Assembly: GCF_022569295.1 (NCBI RefSeq)
Contig: NZ_JAKFIA010000001.1
Coordinates: 511,001-575,000, forward strand
DNA: 64,000 nt
Direction: 5' to 3'
Source of the DNA: Pedomonas mirosovicensis
Lineage (GTDB): Bacteria; Pseudomonadota; Alphaproteobacteria; Sphingomonadales; Sphingomonadaceae
The notes below the pieces were generated by a model. It was not told the DNA's origin. It made no database searches and worked only from the letters and a program-made list of their open reading frames with translations. Shown here in pieces: positions 8,431 through 18,598 of this stretch. The first letter of the stretch is position 1; each line of letters starts with the position of its first letter. A program made the translations under genes and the position numbers.

Positions 8431-10553
8431 CAGAACTGGTAATCCCAGCCCAGCGTCCAGGTCCGGCCGCGACCGGCGAAGAAGCGCAGGTTATCGGTCG
8501 GGCGCTGCACCTGGCTGTTGTAGCTGATGTACTGCTTGTCGAACAGGTTCTGCACGCTCAGCGAAATTCCGCCAAAGCGGGTGACATAGCGCACGGTGGC
8601 ATCGGTCAGCGTGTAGCCGCCGAAGTCGTTGCGCGGATCATCGCCCTCGAACGTGCGCGAGAAGTAGACCTGCGTCTGCACCCGCGCCGTCACCGGCCCG
8701 TAGGCAAAGGCGGCGGCAAGGTTCAAGCGGTCTGGCGAGATGTTGGCGCCGTCAAGGTCGATGTCCACCTTGCCGTCCTCATCGCTGTCGGCGCGGCCCA
8801 CAAGGTGGGCGTAGCCGGTCGAGAGGGTGAGGCCCGGCACGGGCGTGCGGACGGCGACATTCAGCTCCAGTCCCTCGATCTCGACGCGCTGGCGTTCCAC
8901 CTCGTAGACGCCGCCCACAAACACGAGCCGCTGCCCCTTCTTGCTGGTGGACCAGAAGTAGGAAACGCTGGCATCCAGCGGCCCCTTGTTGATCTCCACG
9001 CCGATTTCGCGGTTGTTGGAGACGATCGGGCTGATGTCGAGGAAGTCGTCGATATCGACGCCTTCGCGGGAGACCGCGCGGGTGATACGGCCGACGTCCG
9101 GCATCGTATAGCCCTCCGCGTAGCTGACGAAGGCGCGGATACCATCGACCGGCTCCACGATCACGCCGCCGTTGAACAGCGTGTCGCTGAACTTGGGCGC
9201 GCCGCCCTTGACAGCATGCGAGCCGTAGGAGGCAAGGGTGGTGTAATCGTCCACCTTGATGCGCGCCATTTCGTGGCGCAGGCCGCCGGCCAGGCGCAGC
9301 TTCTCATCGAACAGGGCAAGGTTCAGCTGGGCGAAGGGCGCAAGGCTGCGGAAATCGGTGGGCGGCACCCAGGTGCGGTTGGTGGCGATGAGCCGCTGTT
9401 CGGTCTTGTCGAACAGCGCATCGAAGCCAAGGATGGCGGTCAGCGCCTCGAAACCGGGCACCGTGCGCTCATAGCTGAACTTGCCGCCCAGCTTGCGCGA
9501 GCGGTTCTGCGATTGGTCGAACAGCGTGCCTTCGGGCGCAATGGAGGCATCCTGGAAGGTCTCAATCGGCTCCGGGTCCCCGCCAAAGGTATCGCGCGAG
9601 CGGTTGAAGAACACCTGGCTGACGAAGTCGCCGCCGGCAAGGTCGGTATCGGTCAGCGATAACGATACGCTCTCGGTGCGGTTCGTTGCCGGCTGGCCCG
9701 GCGGGTCGCCCCGCTCGGCGCTCGCCGGAAGGCCCGTCGCCCGGCTGCCGGGCACCACCACATAATCGCCGTCGCCCTCCAGCTCGAAGCGGTTGGCGAT
9801 CAGGTCCAGTCGCGCCGTATCGTCCAGCTGGTAGCCGAAGCGGCCGAATAGCGACCAGCTATCCGAATCCTGCGTCTCGCCCTGGGTGCTGTCGACGCCG
9901 ATGCGGCGGCCCTTGCCATCATAGAAAGCGCCGCGTTTCTCATAGGTCGCGCCCACCGTGGCATCGAAGCGGCCCATACGGTAGCCGACAAGGCCCGCCG
10001 TCTTGCCGCCGATGCCGTCTTCCGAGAAACCATCGTCCGCCGTGCCCTGGGCCAGGAAGCGCCCGGAGACGCCATCGGTCTTCGGTGCGCCCACCGTTAC
10101 CTGGTTGACGATGCCGCCGGTGCCGCCGATGCCCTGCAGGGCGTTGGAGCCATAGATAAGCTCCACCCGCTCGACGAAGAACGGATCGATGGTGAAGCCG
10201 TCGCGTGAGCCGTCGCGCAGCGGCGTAGACTGGGGAATGCCATTGATGGCGAACAGCGGCGAGCGGCCGCGCAGGGTCTCGCCCGAGCCGGACAGCTTCT
10301 GACGCGTGGGAGAGAAGGACGGCACCAGGGTTGCAACCGCATCCACCACCGAACCGCTGATCGCCGCCTGCTGGGCCAGGCTCTCGGCATCGATGACGTC
10401 GATGGTCAGCGGCAGGGCGTTGGATGGCAGGGCCGACCGCGTGGCAGAGACAACAATGTCGCCTCCCGCAAAGATACCAGCTTCGTCAGCGCGCGCCATC
10501 GGAGCGGCCACACAGGCGACACCGGCCAGCAGAATGGAAATGTTACGACGCAT
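8430..10553 (-). CDS. TonB-dependent outer membrane receptor, siderophore type
   Basis: A 707-residue outer membrane receptor with a signal peptide ending near MARADEA. The plug domain follows (about residues 40-160: NALPLTIDVIDAESLAQQA, then GGTGGIVNQVTVG). A 22-strand barrel region ends in FAGRGRTWTLGWDYQF with a terminal aromatic, as required by the BAM machinery. The canonical TonB box is not obvious, although DIVVSATRS near residue 33 lies in the right place. The downstream PepSY protein and the divergent TonB-C gene support a role in ferric-siderophore import. The ligand cannot be read from sequence. Confidence 0.9.
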   Translation of the reverse strand: MRRNISILLAGVACVAAPMARADEAGIFAGGDIVVSATRSALPSNALPLTIDVIDAESLAQQAAISGSVVDAVATLVPSFSPTRQKLSGSGETLRGRSPLFAINGIPQSTPLRDGSRDGFTIDPFFVERVELIYGSNALQGIGGTGGIVNQVTVGAPKTDGVSGRFLAQGTADDGFSEDGIGGKTAGLVGYRMGRFDATVGATYEKRGAFYDGKGRRIGVDSTQGETQDSDSWSLFGRFGYQLDDTARLDLIANRFELEGDGDYVVVPGSRATGLPASAERGDPPGQPATNRTESVSLSLTDTDLAGGDFVSQVFFNRSRDTFGGDPEPIETFQDASIAPEGTLFDQSQNRSRKLGGKFSYERTVPGFEALTAILGFDALFDKTEQRLIATNRTWVPPTDFRSLAPFAQLNLALFDEKLRLAGGLRHEMARIKVDDYTTLASYGSHAVKGGAPKFSDTLFNGGVIVEPVDGIRAFVSYAEGYTMPDVGRITRAVSREGVDIDDFLDISPIVSNNREIGVEINKGPLDASVSYFWSTSKKGQRLVFVGGVYEVERQRVEIEGLELNVAVRTPVPGLTLSTGYAHLVGRADSDEDGKVDIDLDGANISPDRLNLAAAFAYGPVTARVQTQVYFSRTFEGDDPRNDFGGYTLTDATVRYVTRFGGISLSVQNLFDKQYISYNSQVQRPTDNLRFFAGRGRTWTLGWDYQF

Positions 10554-10607
10554 TATCAGAATAGTCCCCTCTGTTCGGCGGGGTATCTAGCCTGAATATC
10601 CTGCGTT

Positions 10608-10626
10608 TGCAACTCATTCTGAATAA
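10608..10626 (-). promoter_or_regulatory. Possible Fur box upstream of the TonB-dependent receptor
   Basis: The plus strand reads TGCAACTCATTCTGAATAA, an imperfect inverted repeat resembling Fur boxes of Proteobacteria (consensus built on GATAAT units). It sits 55 bases upstream of the receptor start, between the divergent receptor and TonB-C genes. This is a visual match only. Confidence 0.35.
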
Positions 10627-10794
10627 CTGGGTTATACGAGGCTTGGACGCAGATCTTCAAGGCGCTGAGCCGACAAGGGGGCACAGATGGAACCGGTGAT
10701 GACGCCCCGGCGCGCCTCGGCGGTACGACACGAAACTGCAAACCATGCCGTCTATAGAGCCCTCGCCATTCGGAGGAACAAAGGTCACGCATTC

Positions 10795-11163
10795 ATGATG
10801 GCGATTCGTCCCAAAGCCTTCCTGGTTGGAGCCGCTTTTCTGTCCTGCTTGGCGAGTTCGGCCAGCGCCGCCGATGCATGGGTGCAGGAGGCTGAAAGCC
10901 GCCTGGCCTCCACCCGCACCTATCCACGTTCGGCGCAGGTCCGGAAGGAGGCGGGCACTGCTCTCATCGCCCTTCAGGTGGACGGCAATGGCCTGATCTC
11001 GGCCTACAGGGTTGCCCAGTCCTCGGGCTCGGATATCCTCGACCGCGAAGCGGAGCGGGCGCTCGATCGCATCGGCCAGTTCAGTCCGCCGCCCGACCGC
11101 AAGCCGCGTGCTGTCACGGTTCGCATCACCTGGCCCGGCCCACAGGACAAGCTGATCGATTAA
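10795..11163 (+). CDS. Short TonB C-terminal domain protein
   Basis: A 122-residue protein with a signal peptide (AFLVGAAFLSCLASSASA) followed directly by a TonB C-terminal-like domain: YPRSAQVRKEAGTALIALQV, then SGSDILDREAERALDRIGQF and PPPDRKPRAVTVRI. The usual proline-rich periplasm-spanning linker is absent and the leader looks cleavable, so it may be soluble rather than anchored. Start chosen at the ATG pair 10795/10798, because the preceding 36 residues of the longest frame are basic and unlike a leader. It diverges from the receptor gene, suggesting shared iron regulation. Confidence 0.7.
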   Translation: MMAIRPKAFLVGAAFLSCLASSASAADAWVQEAESRLASTRTYPRSAQVRKEAGTALIALQVDGNGLISAYRVAQSSGSDILDREAERALDRIGQFSPPPDRKPRAVTVRITWPGPQDKLID

Positions 11164-11254
11164 GGCCCCCCTTTATAGGGGCCGTGGGCTCCCCCTTCCC
11201 CATTCATTTGTCGGGTCGTGCGCGGTAGGTGCGGCTTTCCGCTAGAATCGGGGA

Positions 11255-11294
11255 CAAAAAAGCCGGCCCGGGGTGTCCCGGACCGGCTCTTTTC
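11255..11294 (-). terminator. Rho-independent terminator of groEL
   Basis: Stem AGCCGGCCCGGG / CCCGGACCGGCT with loop GTGT (11261-11288), followed on the minus strand by a T-tract. An opposite T-rich flank means it could also stop the converging TonB-C gene. Confidence 0.85.
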
Positions 11295-11314
11295 TGATTG
11301 CGAAGGATTGGACC

Positions 11315-12958
<1,644 letters not shown>

Positions 12959-12974
12959 TCAAGCGGTCAAGCGA

Positions 12975-13292
12975 TCAGGCGGCCTTGCGACGGCTGCCGG
13001 CCGTATTCTCGAGAATGCCGAGGATGTCGGATTCCTTCATGATCAGCAGTTCCTCGCCGTCGACCTTGACCTCGGTGCCGGACCACTTCCCGAAGAGAAC
13101 CACGTCGCCGACCTGCACATCCAAGGGGATCAGTTCACCCGCCTCATTGCGGGCGCCCGGACCAACGGCGACAACTTCGCCCTGCTGCGGCTTCTCCTTG
13201 GCGGTATCCGGAATGATGATGCCGCCCGCCGTGCGTTCATCCTGGTCAACCCGCCGAACCACCACGCGATCATGCAGCGGTTTGAAGCTCAT
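12975..13292 (-). CDS. groES: Co-chaperonin GroES (Hsp10)
   Basis: A 105-residue heptameric lid of Gro[21 protein letters not shown] is the family opening, and the mobile loop is [19 protein letters not shown]. The start at 13292 follows GGAGGATAACA; an upstream in-frame ATG would add five residues and ignore that ribosome site. It is the first gene of the groESL operon, and CIRCE and a heat-shock promoter lie just upstream. Confidence 0.97.
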   Translation of the reverse strand: MSFKPLHDRVVVRRVDQDERTAGGIIIPDTAKEKPQQGEVVAVGPGARNEAGELIPLDVQVGDVVLFGKWSGTEVKVDGEELLIMKESDILGILENTAGSRRKAA

Positions 13293-13331
13293 TGTTATCC
13301 TCCGCAAAAATCAGAATGGTTTTGCAATGGA

Positions 13332-13358
13332 TTAGCACTCTACCCTCATGAGTGCTAA
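13332..13358 (-). promoter_or_regulatory. CIRCE operator (HrcA site) of groESL
   Basis: A perfect match to the CIRCE consensus: TTAGCACTC, nine-base spacer, GAGTGCTAA. It lies 39 bases upstream of the groES start, where bound HrcA represses the operon until heat shock. No hrcA gene is in the window. Confidence 0.96.
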
Positions 13359-13367
13359 CGGCGGGCG

Positions 13368-13396
13368 AGATAGGGTGGGTGCGAAGGCGTTTCAAG
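13368..13396 (-). promoter_or_regulatory. Likely RpoH (sigma-32) promoter of groESL
   Basis: On the minus strand CTTGAAA (13396-13390), 15 bases, then CCTATCT (13374-13368). This fits the alphaproteobacterial heat-shock sigma consensus (CTTG with CCTAT). It sits directly upstream of CIRCE, so transcription would begin at or inside the operator. Confidence 0.6.
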
Positions 13397-13826
13397 GGGG
13401 GGCAAGCGGTTGTCGGATTGCTTTTTGGGTCAGTCAAAACCGAATGTTTTGCATGCCCGGGTCGCGTCGTCGCGGCCTCGCCTGCCGGAATACAGACGGA
13501 GACATAGAATGCTCCGATCAACGGGTGTCGCTAGGTGCCGGGTGTCGTTCCCTATCTTCCATTCGCATAAGCAGACGAGGATAACCAAATGGCCAAAATA
13601 GAACGCCCTCTGCTTGTTAAACAATGAGTTAAAGGGCATTCTCTTCTGCACAGCTGCCAAATTGCTGCGGCTCGTGAAAAACATGCAGAAGTCTGGCTCC
13701 GTCCATCCAGGGAGACTAATGCAGCCGCTCTTGATCTAGATCGAGCATCAAAACGGCCTTGAGAATGTCGACGAATAAGTTAATACACGCCTCCGCGCAT
13801 TCGTAGATCTCTGGAAGTTTTTGATA
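13397..13826. other. Intergenic stretch before the polysaccharide locus
   Basis: No convincing gene here. A 12-codon frame at 13589-13627 has a plausible GAGGATAA ribosome site, but nothing else supports it. Composition drops from GC-rich to AT-richer across this stretch, which marks the left edge of the polysaccharide locus. Confidence 0.5.
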
Positions 13827-15131
13827 ATGATCCGCAGCCTGGATGAAGTTCGCCTCGGGGTTATTGGTCTTGGCTATGTTGGACTCCCGCTTGCAGTCGA
13901 GTTCGGCAAGCATCGCGAGGTGGTCGGATTCGATATCGACCCCAGGCGCATTGAGGGTCTGCGTCAGGGTTATGATTATACCAAAGAGATTGATCCGGCT
14001 GGATTGGGCGAAGCACGGTACCTTAGGCTCACAGCCGATCTTGCGGGCTTGCGCGATTGTAACTTCTTTATCGTCACGGTTCCTACGCCGCTCGACGACC
14101 ATAATCGTCCCGATTTGACCCCGCTCATCAAGGCGAGTCAAACCATTGGATCCGTCCTGAAGCGCGGTGACGTAGTCGTATACGAAAGCACGGTTTTTCC
14201 CGGCTGTACGGAAGAAGAGTGTGTTCCTATTCTTGAGGCCGTATCCGGCCTACGCTTTAATGAAGACTTCTTTGTCGGCTATAGTCCGGAGCGCATCAAT
14301 CCGGGCGACAAGCAGCACCGGTTCACGTCCATTCTCAAGGTAACGTCGGGCTCGACACCAGAAGCGGCCGATCTTGTGGATGCCGTATATCGCAGCGTCG
14401 TTTTGGCGGGTACGCACAAGGCCCCCAGCATCAAGGTTGCCGAGGCGGCAAAGGTGATCGAGAATACGCAGCGCGATCTCAATATCGCCTTGATGAATGA
14501 ACTGAGCGTGCTTTTCGCCCGGCTGGGCATCGATACGTTGGATGTGCTCAAGGCGGCAGGAACGAAGTGGAATTTTTTGCCGTTTCGACCCGGCCTGGTT
14601 GGCGGTCACTGCATTGGCGTCGATCCCTTTTATCTGACGCACAAGGCCGAGCAGGTGGGCTACAATCCGCAGGTAATTCTGGCGGGCCGCCGTCTCAATG
14701 ATAACATGGGGCGGTATGTTGCGCGGACAACCGTCAAGTTCATGGTTCGCAATGGAATTAATGTAACCCGGGCGACGGTAGGTGTGTTGGGTCTGACATT
14801 CAAGGAAAACTGCCCGGACATCCGTAACAGCAAGGCCGTCGACATCGTTCGCGAGCTTCAGGACTTTAACATTCGCGTCATCGTGGATGATCCACACGCC
14901 GATCCGGAGGAGGTCGCCCGCGAGTATCCGGACATCCAACTTGGCAAAGTGACGGCCCAAACCCCTGTGGATTCTCTGATCGTGGCTGTCGCGCATGACG
15001 AATATGCGGCCTGCACGCCGGATCAACTGCGTAGCCTCCTGAGGGGAAGCAATCCAATCTTGGCGGATGTGAAAGGCATCTATGCCATGCAGGAACTCGC
15101 GGACCTTGGTATTTCGGTATGGCGGCTCTAG
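13827..15131 (+). CDS. wbpA: UDP-N-acetylglucosamine 6-dehydrogenase, WbpA/TviB type
   Basis: A 434-residue nucleotide-sugar dehydrogenase. The Rossmann motif is GVIGLGYVGLPLAVEF near residue 10, GLVGGHCIGVDPFYL carries the catalytic cysteine near residue 265, and TFKENCPDIRNSK lies in the C-terminal UDP-binding domain. It oxidises C6 of UDP-GlcNAc to the uronic acid. The FKENCPDIRNSK variant and the downstream WbpB, WbpD and WbpE-like genes favour the GlcNAc-specific branch over plain UDP-glucose dehydrogenase. Start at ATG 13827, ten bases after GGAAG, rather than the TTG two codons earlier. First gene of the surface-polysaccharide locus. Confidence 0.85.
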   Translation: MIRSLDEVRLGVIGLGYVGLPLAVEFGKHREVVGFDIDPRRIEGLRQGYDYTKEIDPAGLGEARYLRLTADLAGLRDCNFFIVTVPTPLDDHNRPDLTPLIKASQTIGSVLKRGDVVVYESTVFPGCTEEECVPILEAVSGLRFNEDFFVGYSPERINPGDKQHRFTSILKVTSGSTPEAADLVDAVYRSVVLAGTHKAPSIKVAEAAKVIENTQRDLNIALMNELSVLFARLGIDTLDVLKAAGTKWNFLPFRPGLVGGHCIGVDPFYLTHKAEQVGYNPQVILAGRRLNDNMGRYVARTTVKFMVRNGINVTRATVGVLGLTFKENCPDIRNSKAVDIVRELQDFNIRVIVDDPHADPEEVAREYPDIQLGKVTAQTPVDSLIVAVAHDEYAACTPDQLRSLLRGSNPILADVKGIYAMQELADLGISVWRL

Positions 15132-15339
15132 TGAGCTTCAGGGCAGGTATCTAATGCCTGAGGTTGATTTGTGGATCATCCTGCCGCGATGCCTTGCCTT
15201 TTTCGCTCTCTGCGGCCACAGCAAATTGAGATCTCAGCAAGTTGCGTCTGTCCGCTCCAGGGTGGGAGAGGGCTGACGCATCCTTCCACGGCATGGTATG
15301 CCGGTTGCATTCTGCGTCTGAGTGGTAGCGAGAGGCCTT

Positions 15340-16398
15340 ATGCACGATAAGATTATAGATCGTAAAATCCGCTTTGCTCTGGTTGGCTGCGGGCGCATCT
15401 CTGCCAATCATTTTGGCGCTATCGAACAGCACGCGGAACGCGCCGAACTGATCGCGGTGTGCGATACGAATCCAAAGGCTCTCGAAGCTGCAGTTGCGCG
15501 CACGGGTGCCGCCGGTTTCTCCAGTCTCGATGGCATGCTGGCTAACGCGTCGCCTAGGCCGGACATTGTCGTGCTCACGACGCCCAGCGGCCTTCATTCG
15601 CGACAGGCGATTGCTGCCTCGCAGGCCGGCTTTCATGTGATGACGGAAAAACCGATGGCGACCCGCTGGAAAGACGGTCTCGCCATGGTCGAAGCCTGCG
15701 ACAAGGCCGGCGTGAGACTCCTTGTCGTGAAGCAGAACCGCCGTAATCCAACTTTGCAGCTTCTGAAGAACGCCATTGAGCAGGGACGGTTCGGCCGGAT
15801 TTACTCCGTGGCGATCAATGTCTTCTGGACTCGGCCGCAGAGCTATTATGATAGCGCAGCTTGGCGCGGAACCTGGGAATTTGATGGCGGGGCCTTTATG
15901 AATCAGGCCAGCCACTACATTGATTTGCTCGATTGGCTGATCGGCCCGGTGGAGAGCGTCCAAGCGATAACGGGCACCCTGGCACGCAACATCGAAGTTG
16001 AAGATACAGGCGCGATGGTCGTCAAATGGCGTTCCGGTGCGATCGGCACCGTCAACGTGTCCATGCTCACCTATCCACGAAATCTCGAAGGTTCGATCAC
16101 GATTCTCGGCGAGAAGGGAACAGTGTCGGTCGGCGGTGTTGCCGTCAACGAGATCAAACATTGGGAATTCAGCGATCAGCGTCCTGAAGACGAGACCGTC
16201 AAGCAAGCCAACTATCAGACGACCAGCGTTTACGGTTTCGGCCACCCCCTATACTACGACAATGCCATCCGTGTTCTGCGCGGTGAAATCGAGCCAGAGA
16301 CGGATGGCCGCGAGGGCCTCAAGTCGCTTGAAATCCTGATTGCCGCATATCTGTCCGCACGGGATGGTCAGCGGGTCAGCTTACCGCTGGAGTATTGA
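15340..16398 (+). CDS. wbpB: UDP-GlcNAcA 3-dehydrogenase, WbpB/WlbA-type Gfo/Idh/MocA oxidoreductase
   Basis: 352 residues with an N-terminal NAD-binding fold ([20 protein letters not shown]) and the Gfo/Idh catalytic signature [10 protein letters not shown] (EKP lysine). The [20 protein letters not shown] helix holds the conserved histidine. In Pseudomonas and Bordetella such enzymes oxidise C3 of UDP-GlcNAcA before transamination by WbpE, whose homologue lies 6.8 kb downstream. Start at 15340, five bases after AGAGG; a GTG six codons earlier is a weaker choice. The next gene, a WbpD-like acetyltransferase, begins one base after the stop. Confidence 0.85.
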   Translation: MHDKIIDRKIRFALVGCGRISANHFGAIEQHAERAELIAVCDTNPKALEAAVARTGAAGFSSLDGMLANASPRPDIVVLTTPSGLHSRQAIAASQAGFHVMTEKPMATRWKDGLAMVEACDKAGVRLLVVKQNRRNPTLQLLKNAIEQGRFGRIYSVAINVFWTRPQSYYDSAAWRGTWEFDGGAFMNQASHYIDLLDWLIGPVESVQAITGTLARNIEVEDTGAMVVKWRSGAIGTVNVSMLTYPRNLEGSITILGEKGTVSVGGVAVNEIKHWEFSDQRPEDETVKQANYQTTSVYGFGHPLYYDNAIRVLRGEIEPETDGREGLKSLEILIAAYLSARDGQRVSLPLEY

Positions 16399-16399
16399 T

Positions 16400-16978
16400 A
16401 TGGCGATCACGGTCCATGAAAGCGCCATCGTCGACAAAGGTGCACAGATCGGCGATGGCACACGCGTGTGGCACTGGGTGCATATCTGCGCCGGCGCCCG
16501 GATTGGAGAGCGGTGCTCGTTCGGGCAGAACGTTTACGTCGGCAACGACGTGACGATCGGGAATAACGTAAAGGTTCAGAACAACGTCAGCATCTACGAT
16601 GCGGTCACGTTGGAAGACGACGTGTTCTGCGGCCCGTCCATGGTTTTCACTAACGTCTACAACCCTCGCTCAAGTGTTAGCCGCAAGCATGAGTACCGGC
16701 GTACGCTGGTGCGTCGCGGTGCGACGATTGGCGCCAATGCGACGATCGTGTGCGGTGTGACGATTGGCGAATATGCGTTTATTGCTGCCGGCGCGGTCGT
16801 CAACCGGGATACACCGTCCTTTGCACTTATGGCTGGCGTTCCCGCCCGACAGATCGGCTGGATGAGCATGCACGGTGAGCGCCTGAAGCTCCCGCTCACC
16901 GGCAAGGGCGAGGCTGTCTGCCCGGCCAGCGGTACTCGCTACAAACTGGTCGACGGCGCAGTGTCCGCCGAGGTCTAG
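16400..16978 (+). CDS. wbpD: UDP-amino-sugar N-acetyltransferase, WbpD/WlbB type
   Basis: A 192-residue left-handed beta-helix (hexapeptide repeat) acetyltransferase, close to the 191 residues of Pseudomonas WbpD. Repeats run through about residues 10-135 ([20 protein letters not shown], then [20 protein letters not shown]). The tail has the WbpD-like [15 protein letters not shown] segment and a final [10 protein letters not shown]. It acetylates the 3-amino group installed by WbpE to give UDP-2,3-diacetamido-2,3-dideoxyglucuronic acid. It starts almost immediately after the dehydrogenase and ends nine bases before a second acyltransferase gene. Confidence 0.85.
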   Translation: MAITVHESAIVDKGAQIGDGTRVWHWVHICAGARIGERCSFGQNVYVGNDVTIGNNVKVQNNVSIYDAVTLEDDVFCGPSMVFTNVYNPRSSVSRKHEYRRTLVRRGATIGANATIVCGVTIGEYAFIAAGAVVNRDTPSFALMAGVPARQIGWMSMHGERLKLPLTGKGEAVCPASGTRYKLVDGAVSAEV

Positions 16979-16987
16979 GAGCTTCAA

Positions 16988-17494
16988 ATGTCAGATATCT
17001 TCGTGCACCCCTCAGCTCATGTCGATCCGCGCGCACGTATTGGCGCAGGAACACGCGTCTGGATTAACGTTCAGGTGCGTGAAAACGCCGACATCGGAGC
17101 CGACTGCATCCTCTCCAAGGATGTCTATATCGACTGCAACGTAACTGTCGGCGATCGCTGCAAAGTGCAAAACAGCGTCTCCGTCTATCAGGGGGTTAGT
17201 ATCGGTAACGATGTTTTCGTTGGCCCCAATGTCGCCTTTACGAATGATCGCGTACCGCGAGCCTTCAACAGCGAGTGGAAAATTACGCCCACCCGTATCA
17301 TGGACGGTGCCAGCATCGGTGCCAATGCGACGATTGTCTGTGGCGTAACGATCGGCGAATACGCGATGGTGGCCGCCGGCAGCGTCGTGACCAAGGACGT
17401 GCCGCCGTACACGCTCGTTATGGGTAATCCTGCCCGATCGAAGGCGCTTATCGACCGCGAAGGTAATAAGGTTCAGGATCTGGGCAATGCATGA
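16988..17494 (+). CDS. Second hexapeptide-repeat acyltransferase
   Basis: 168 residues, also a left-handed beta-helix acyltransferase (KDVYIDCNVTVGDRCKVQNS, then [20 protein letters not shown]), ending MGNPARSKALIDREG. It resembles amino-sugar N-acyltransferases of the QdtC/FdtC and WlbB groups but lacks the C-terminal extension of the preceding enzyme. Its 3' end overlaps the next oxidoreductase gene by 8 bases, so the two are probably coupled. A second acylated amino sugar, or a different acyl donor, is a reasonable inference. The substrate cannot be read from sequence. Confidence 0.75.
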   Translation: MSDIFVHPSAHVDPRARIGAGTRVWINVQVRENADIGADCILSKDVYIDCNVTVGDRCKVQNSVSVYQGVSIGNDVFVGPNVAFTNDRVPRAFNSEWKITPTRIMDGASIGANATIVCGVTIGEYAMVAAGSVVTKDVPPYTLVMGNPARSKALIDREGNKVQDLGNA

Positions 17495-18452
17495 TCGGAA
17501 TATCCGCGTGGGCCTTCTGGGGCTCGGTCAAATGGGCCGCAATCACCTTCGTGTGCTGTCCTTGCTACGGGGTGTGGACATCGCCTTCGTTTATGACGCG
17601 AACGCCGACCACGCGGCGAACGTTGCAGCTCAGTATGGGGTAGAGACTGCTTCCAATCTGGACGCTGCCGTCGGCAACGTGGATGCCCTGATCGTATGCA
17701 CGCCTACAGCAACCCACGCGGAGTATGTGTTGCGCTTTGCGCCGCGTGTACGAGCGCTTTTCGTTGAAAAACCGCTTGCCCATTCTCTTGATGCCGCACA
17801 TGCAATCGAAAAGGCGGTGCAGGGGCATGGCACCTTCGTTCAAGTCGGCTTCATCGAGCGCTTTAATCCAGCCGTTGTGGGTTTAGAGCGGGTATTGCGC
17901 GACGCCGAGCGCGTCATCAGTATCGACTTTACCCGGACGAACCGCCTCAGTTCTCGGATCACCGATGTTGATGTCGTCATGGACCTGATGATTCATGACA
18001 TCGACTTAGCCCTCTACCTTAATGGGCCAGTAAAGACGACGGCTGCGCAGGGTGTTGTCCAGAACGGTCTCATCGAGTTCGCGTCCGCCCAGCTGATCCA
18101 CCAAAATGGTCGCTTTTCGCGTCTCCAGGCGAGCCGGATTACTGAAAAGAAGATTCGACTGATTCAGGCTACCTGCGACGACCGCTTCGTTGATTGTGAT
18201 CTTCTGCGTAAGGAAATCCAGATTCATCGCCAGTCGGTGACCCAACAGAGCGACTTCAGCGCCTACTCGATCGCATCGCAGCAGGAAAGTGTCGTGGTGG
18301 GACAGCAGGAAGCGCTCCTGTCCGAACTTCAGACATTCATTCAGGCCGTTCGCGGTAAGGGCAACGCCCCTGTTCCAGTGCTTGATTCAGGCATTAGTAG
18401 CCTCGCCATTGCAGAAGATATCATCATGGCCATCTCTAAGGGGCACGCTTAA
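17487..18452 (+). CDS. Gfo/Idh/MocA oxidoreductase, GnnA-like
   Basis: 321 residues. GLLGLGQMGRNHLRVLSLL is the NAD-binding loop, FVEKPLAHSLDAA carries the catalytic lysine, and GFIERFNPAVVGLERVL with DVVMDLMIHDIDLALYL covers the substrate site. The RFNPAV and IHDIDL pattern resembles UDP-GlcNAc 3-dehydrogenases (GnnA group), which prepare UDP-GlcNAc3N, rather than the WbpB type already present upstream. It overlaps the second acyltransferase gene by 8 bases. The pairing of a 3-dehydrogenase with an acyltransferase suggests a second diamino-sugar route sharing the aminotransferase at 23181. Assignment moderate. Confidence 0.7.
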   Translation: MHDRNIRVGLLGLGQMGRNHLRVLSLLRGVDIAFVYDANADHAANVAAQYGVETASNLDAAVGNVDALIVCTPTATHAEYVLRFAPRVRALFVEKPLAHSLDAAHAIEKAVQGHGTFVQVGFIERFNPAVVGLERVLRDAERVISIDFTRTNRLSSRITDVDVVMDLMIHDIDLALYLNGPVKTTAAQGVVQNGLIEFASAQLIHQNGRFSRLQASRITEKKIRLIQATCDDRFVDCDLLRKEIQIHRQSVTQQSDFSAYSIASQQESVVVGQQEALLSELQTFIQAVRGKGNAPVPVLDSGISSLAIAEDIIMAISKGHA

Positions 18453-18598
18453 GCCGTGGCTCCGGCATTGCGCCATAAAGACATCAAAAAAATCGGCCTG
18501 GTAGCCGCTTCCGCCTTATGCAAGTTCCGTTACCAAGCGGAACCTTTTGGTGAAGCGCAGAGCGCCTGGCGGTACTTTTCGAAGTGATAGGTGACGGA

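Noticed and set aside
11164..11184. Short GGCCCC/GGGGCC hairpin after the TonB-C gene
   Set aside because: Only six base pairs and no T-tract; the stronger hairpin at 11255-11294 can serve the gene.
13589..13627. Twelve-codon leader peptide with a good ribosome site
   Set aside because: Too short to judge; no terminator or attenuator pair and no amino-acid bias that would suggest control.
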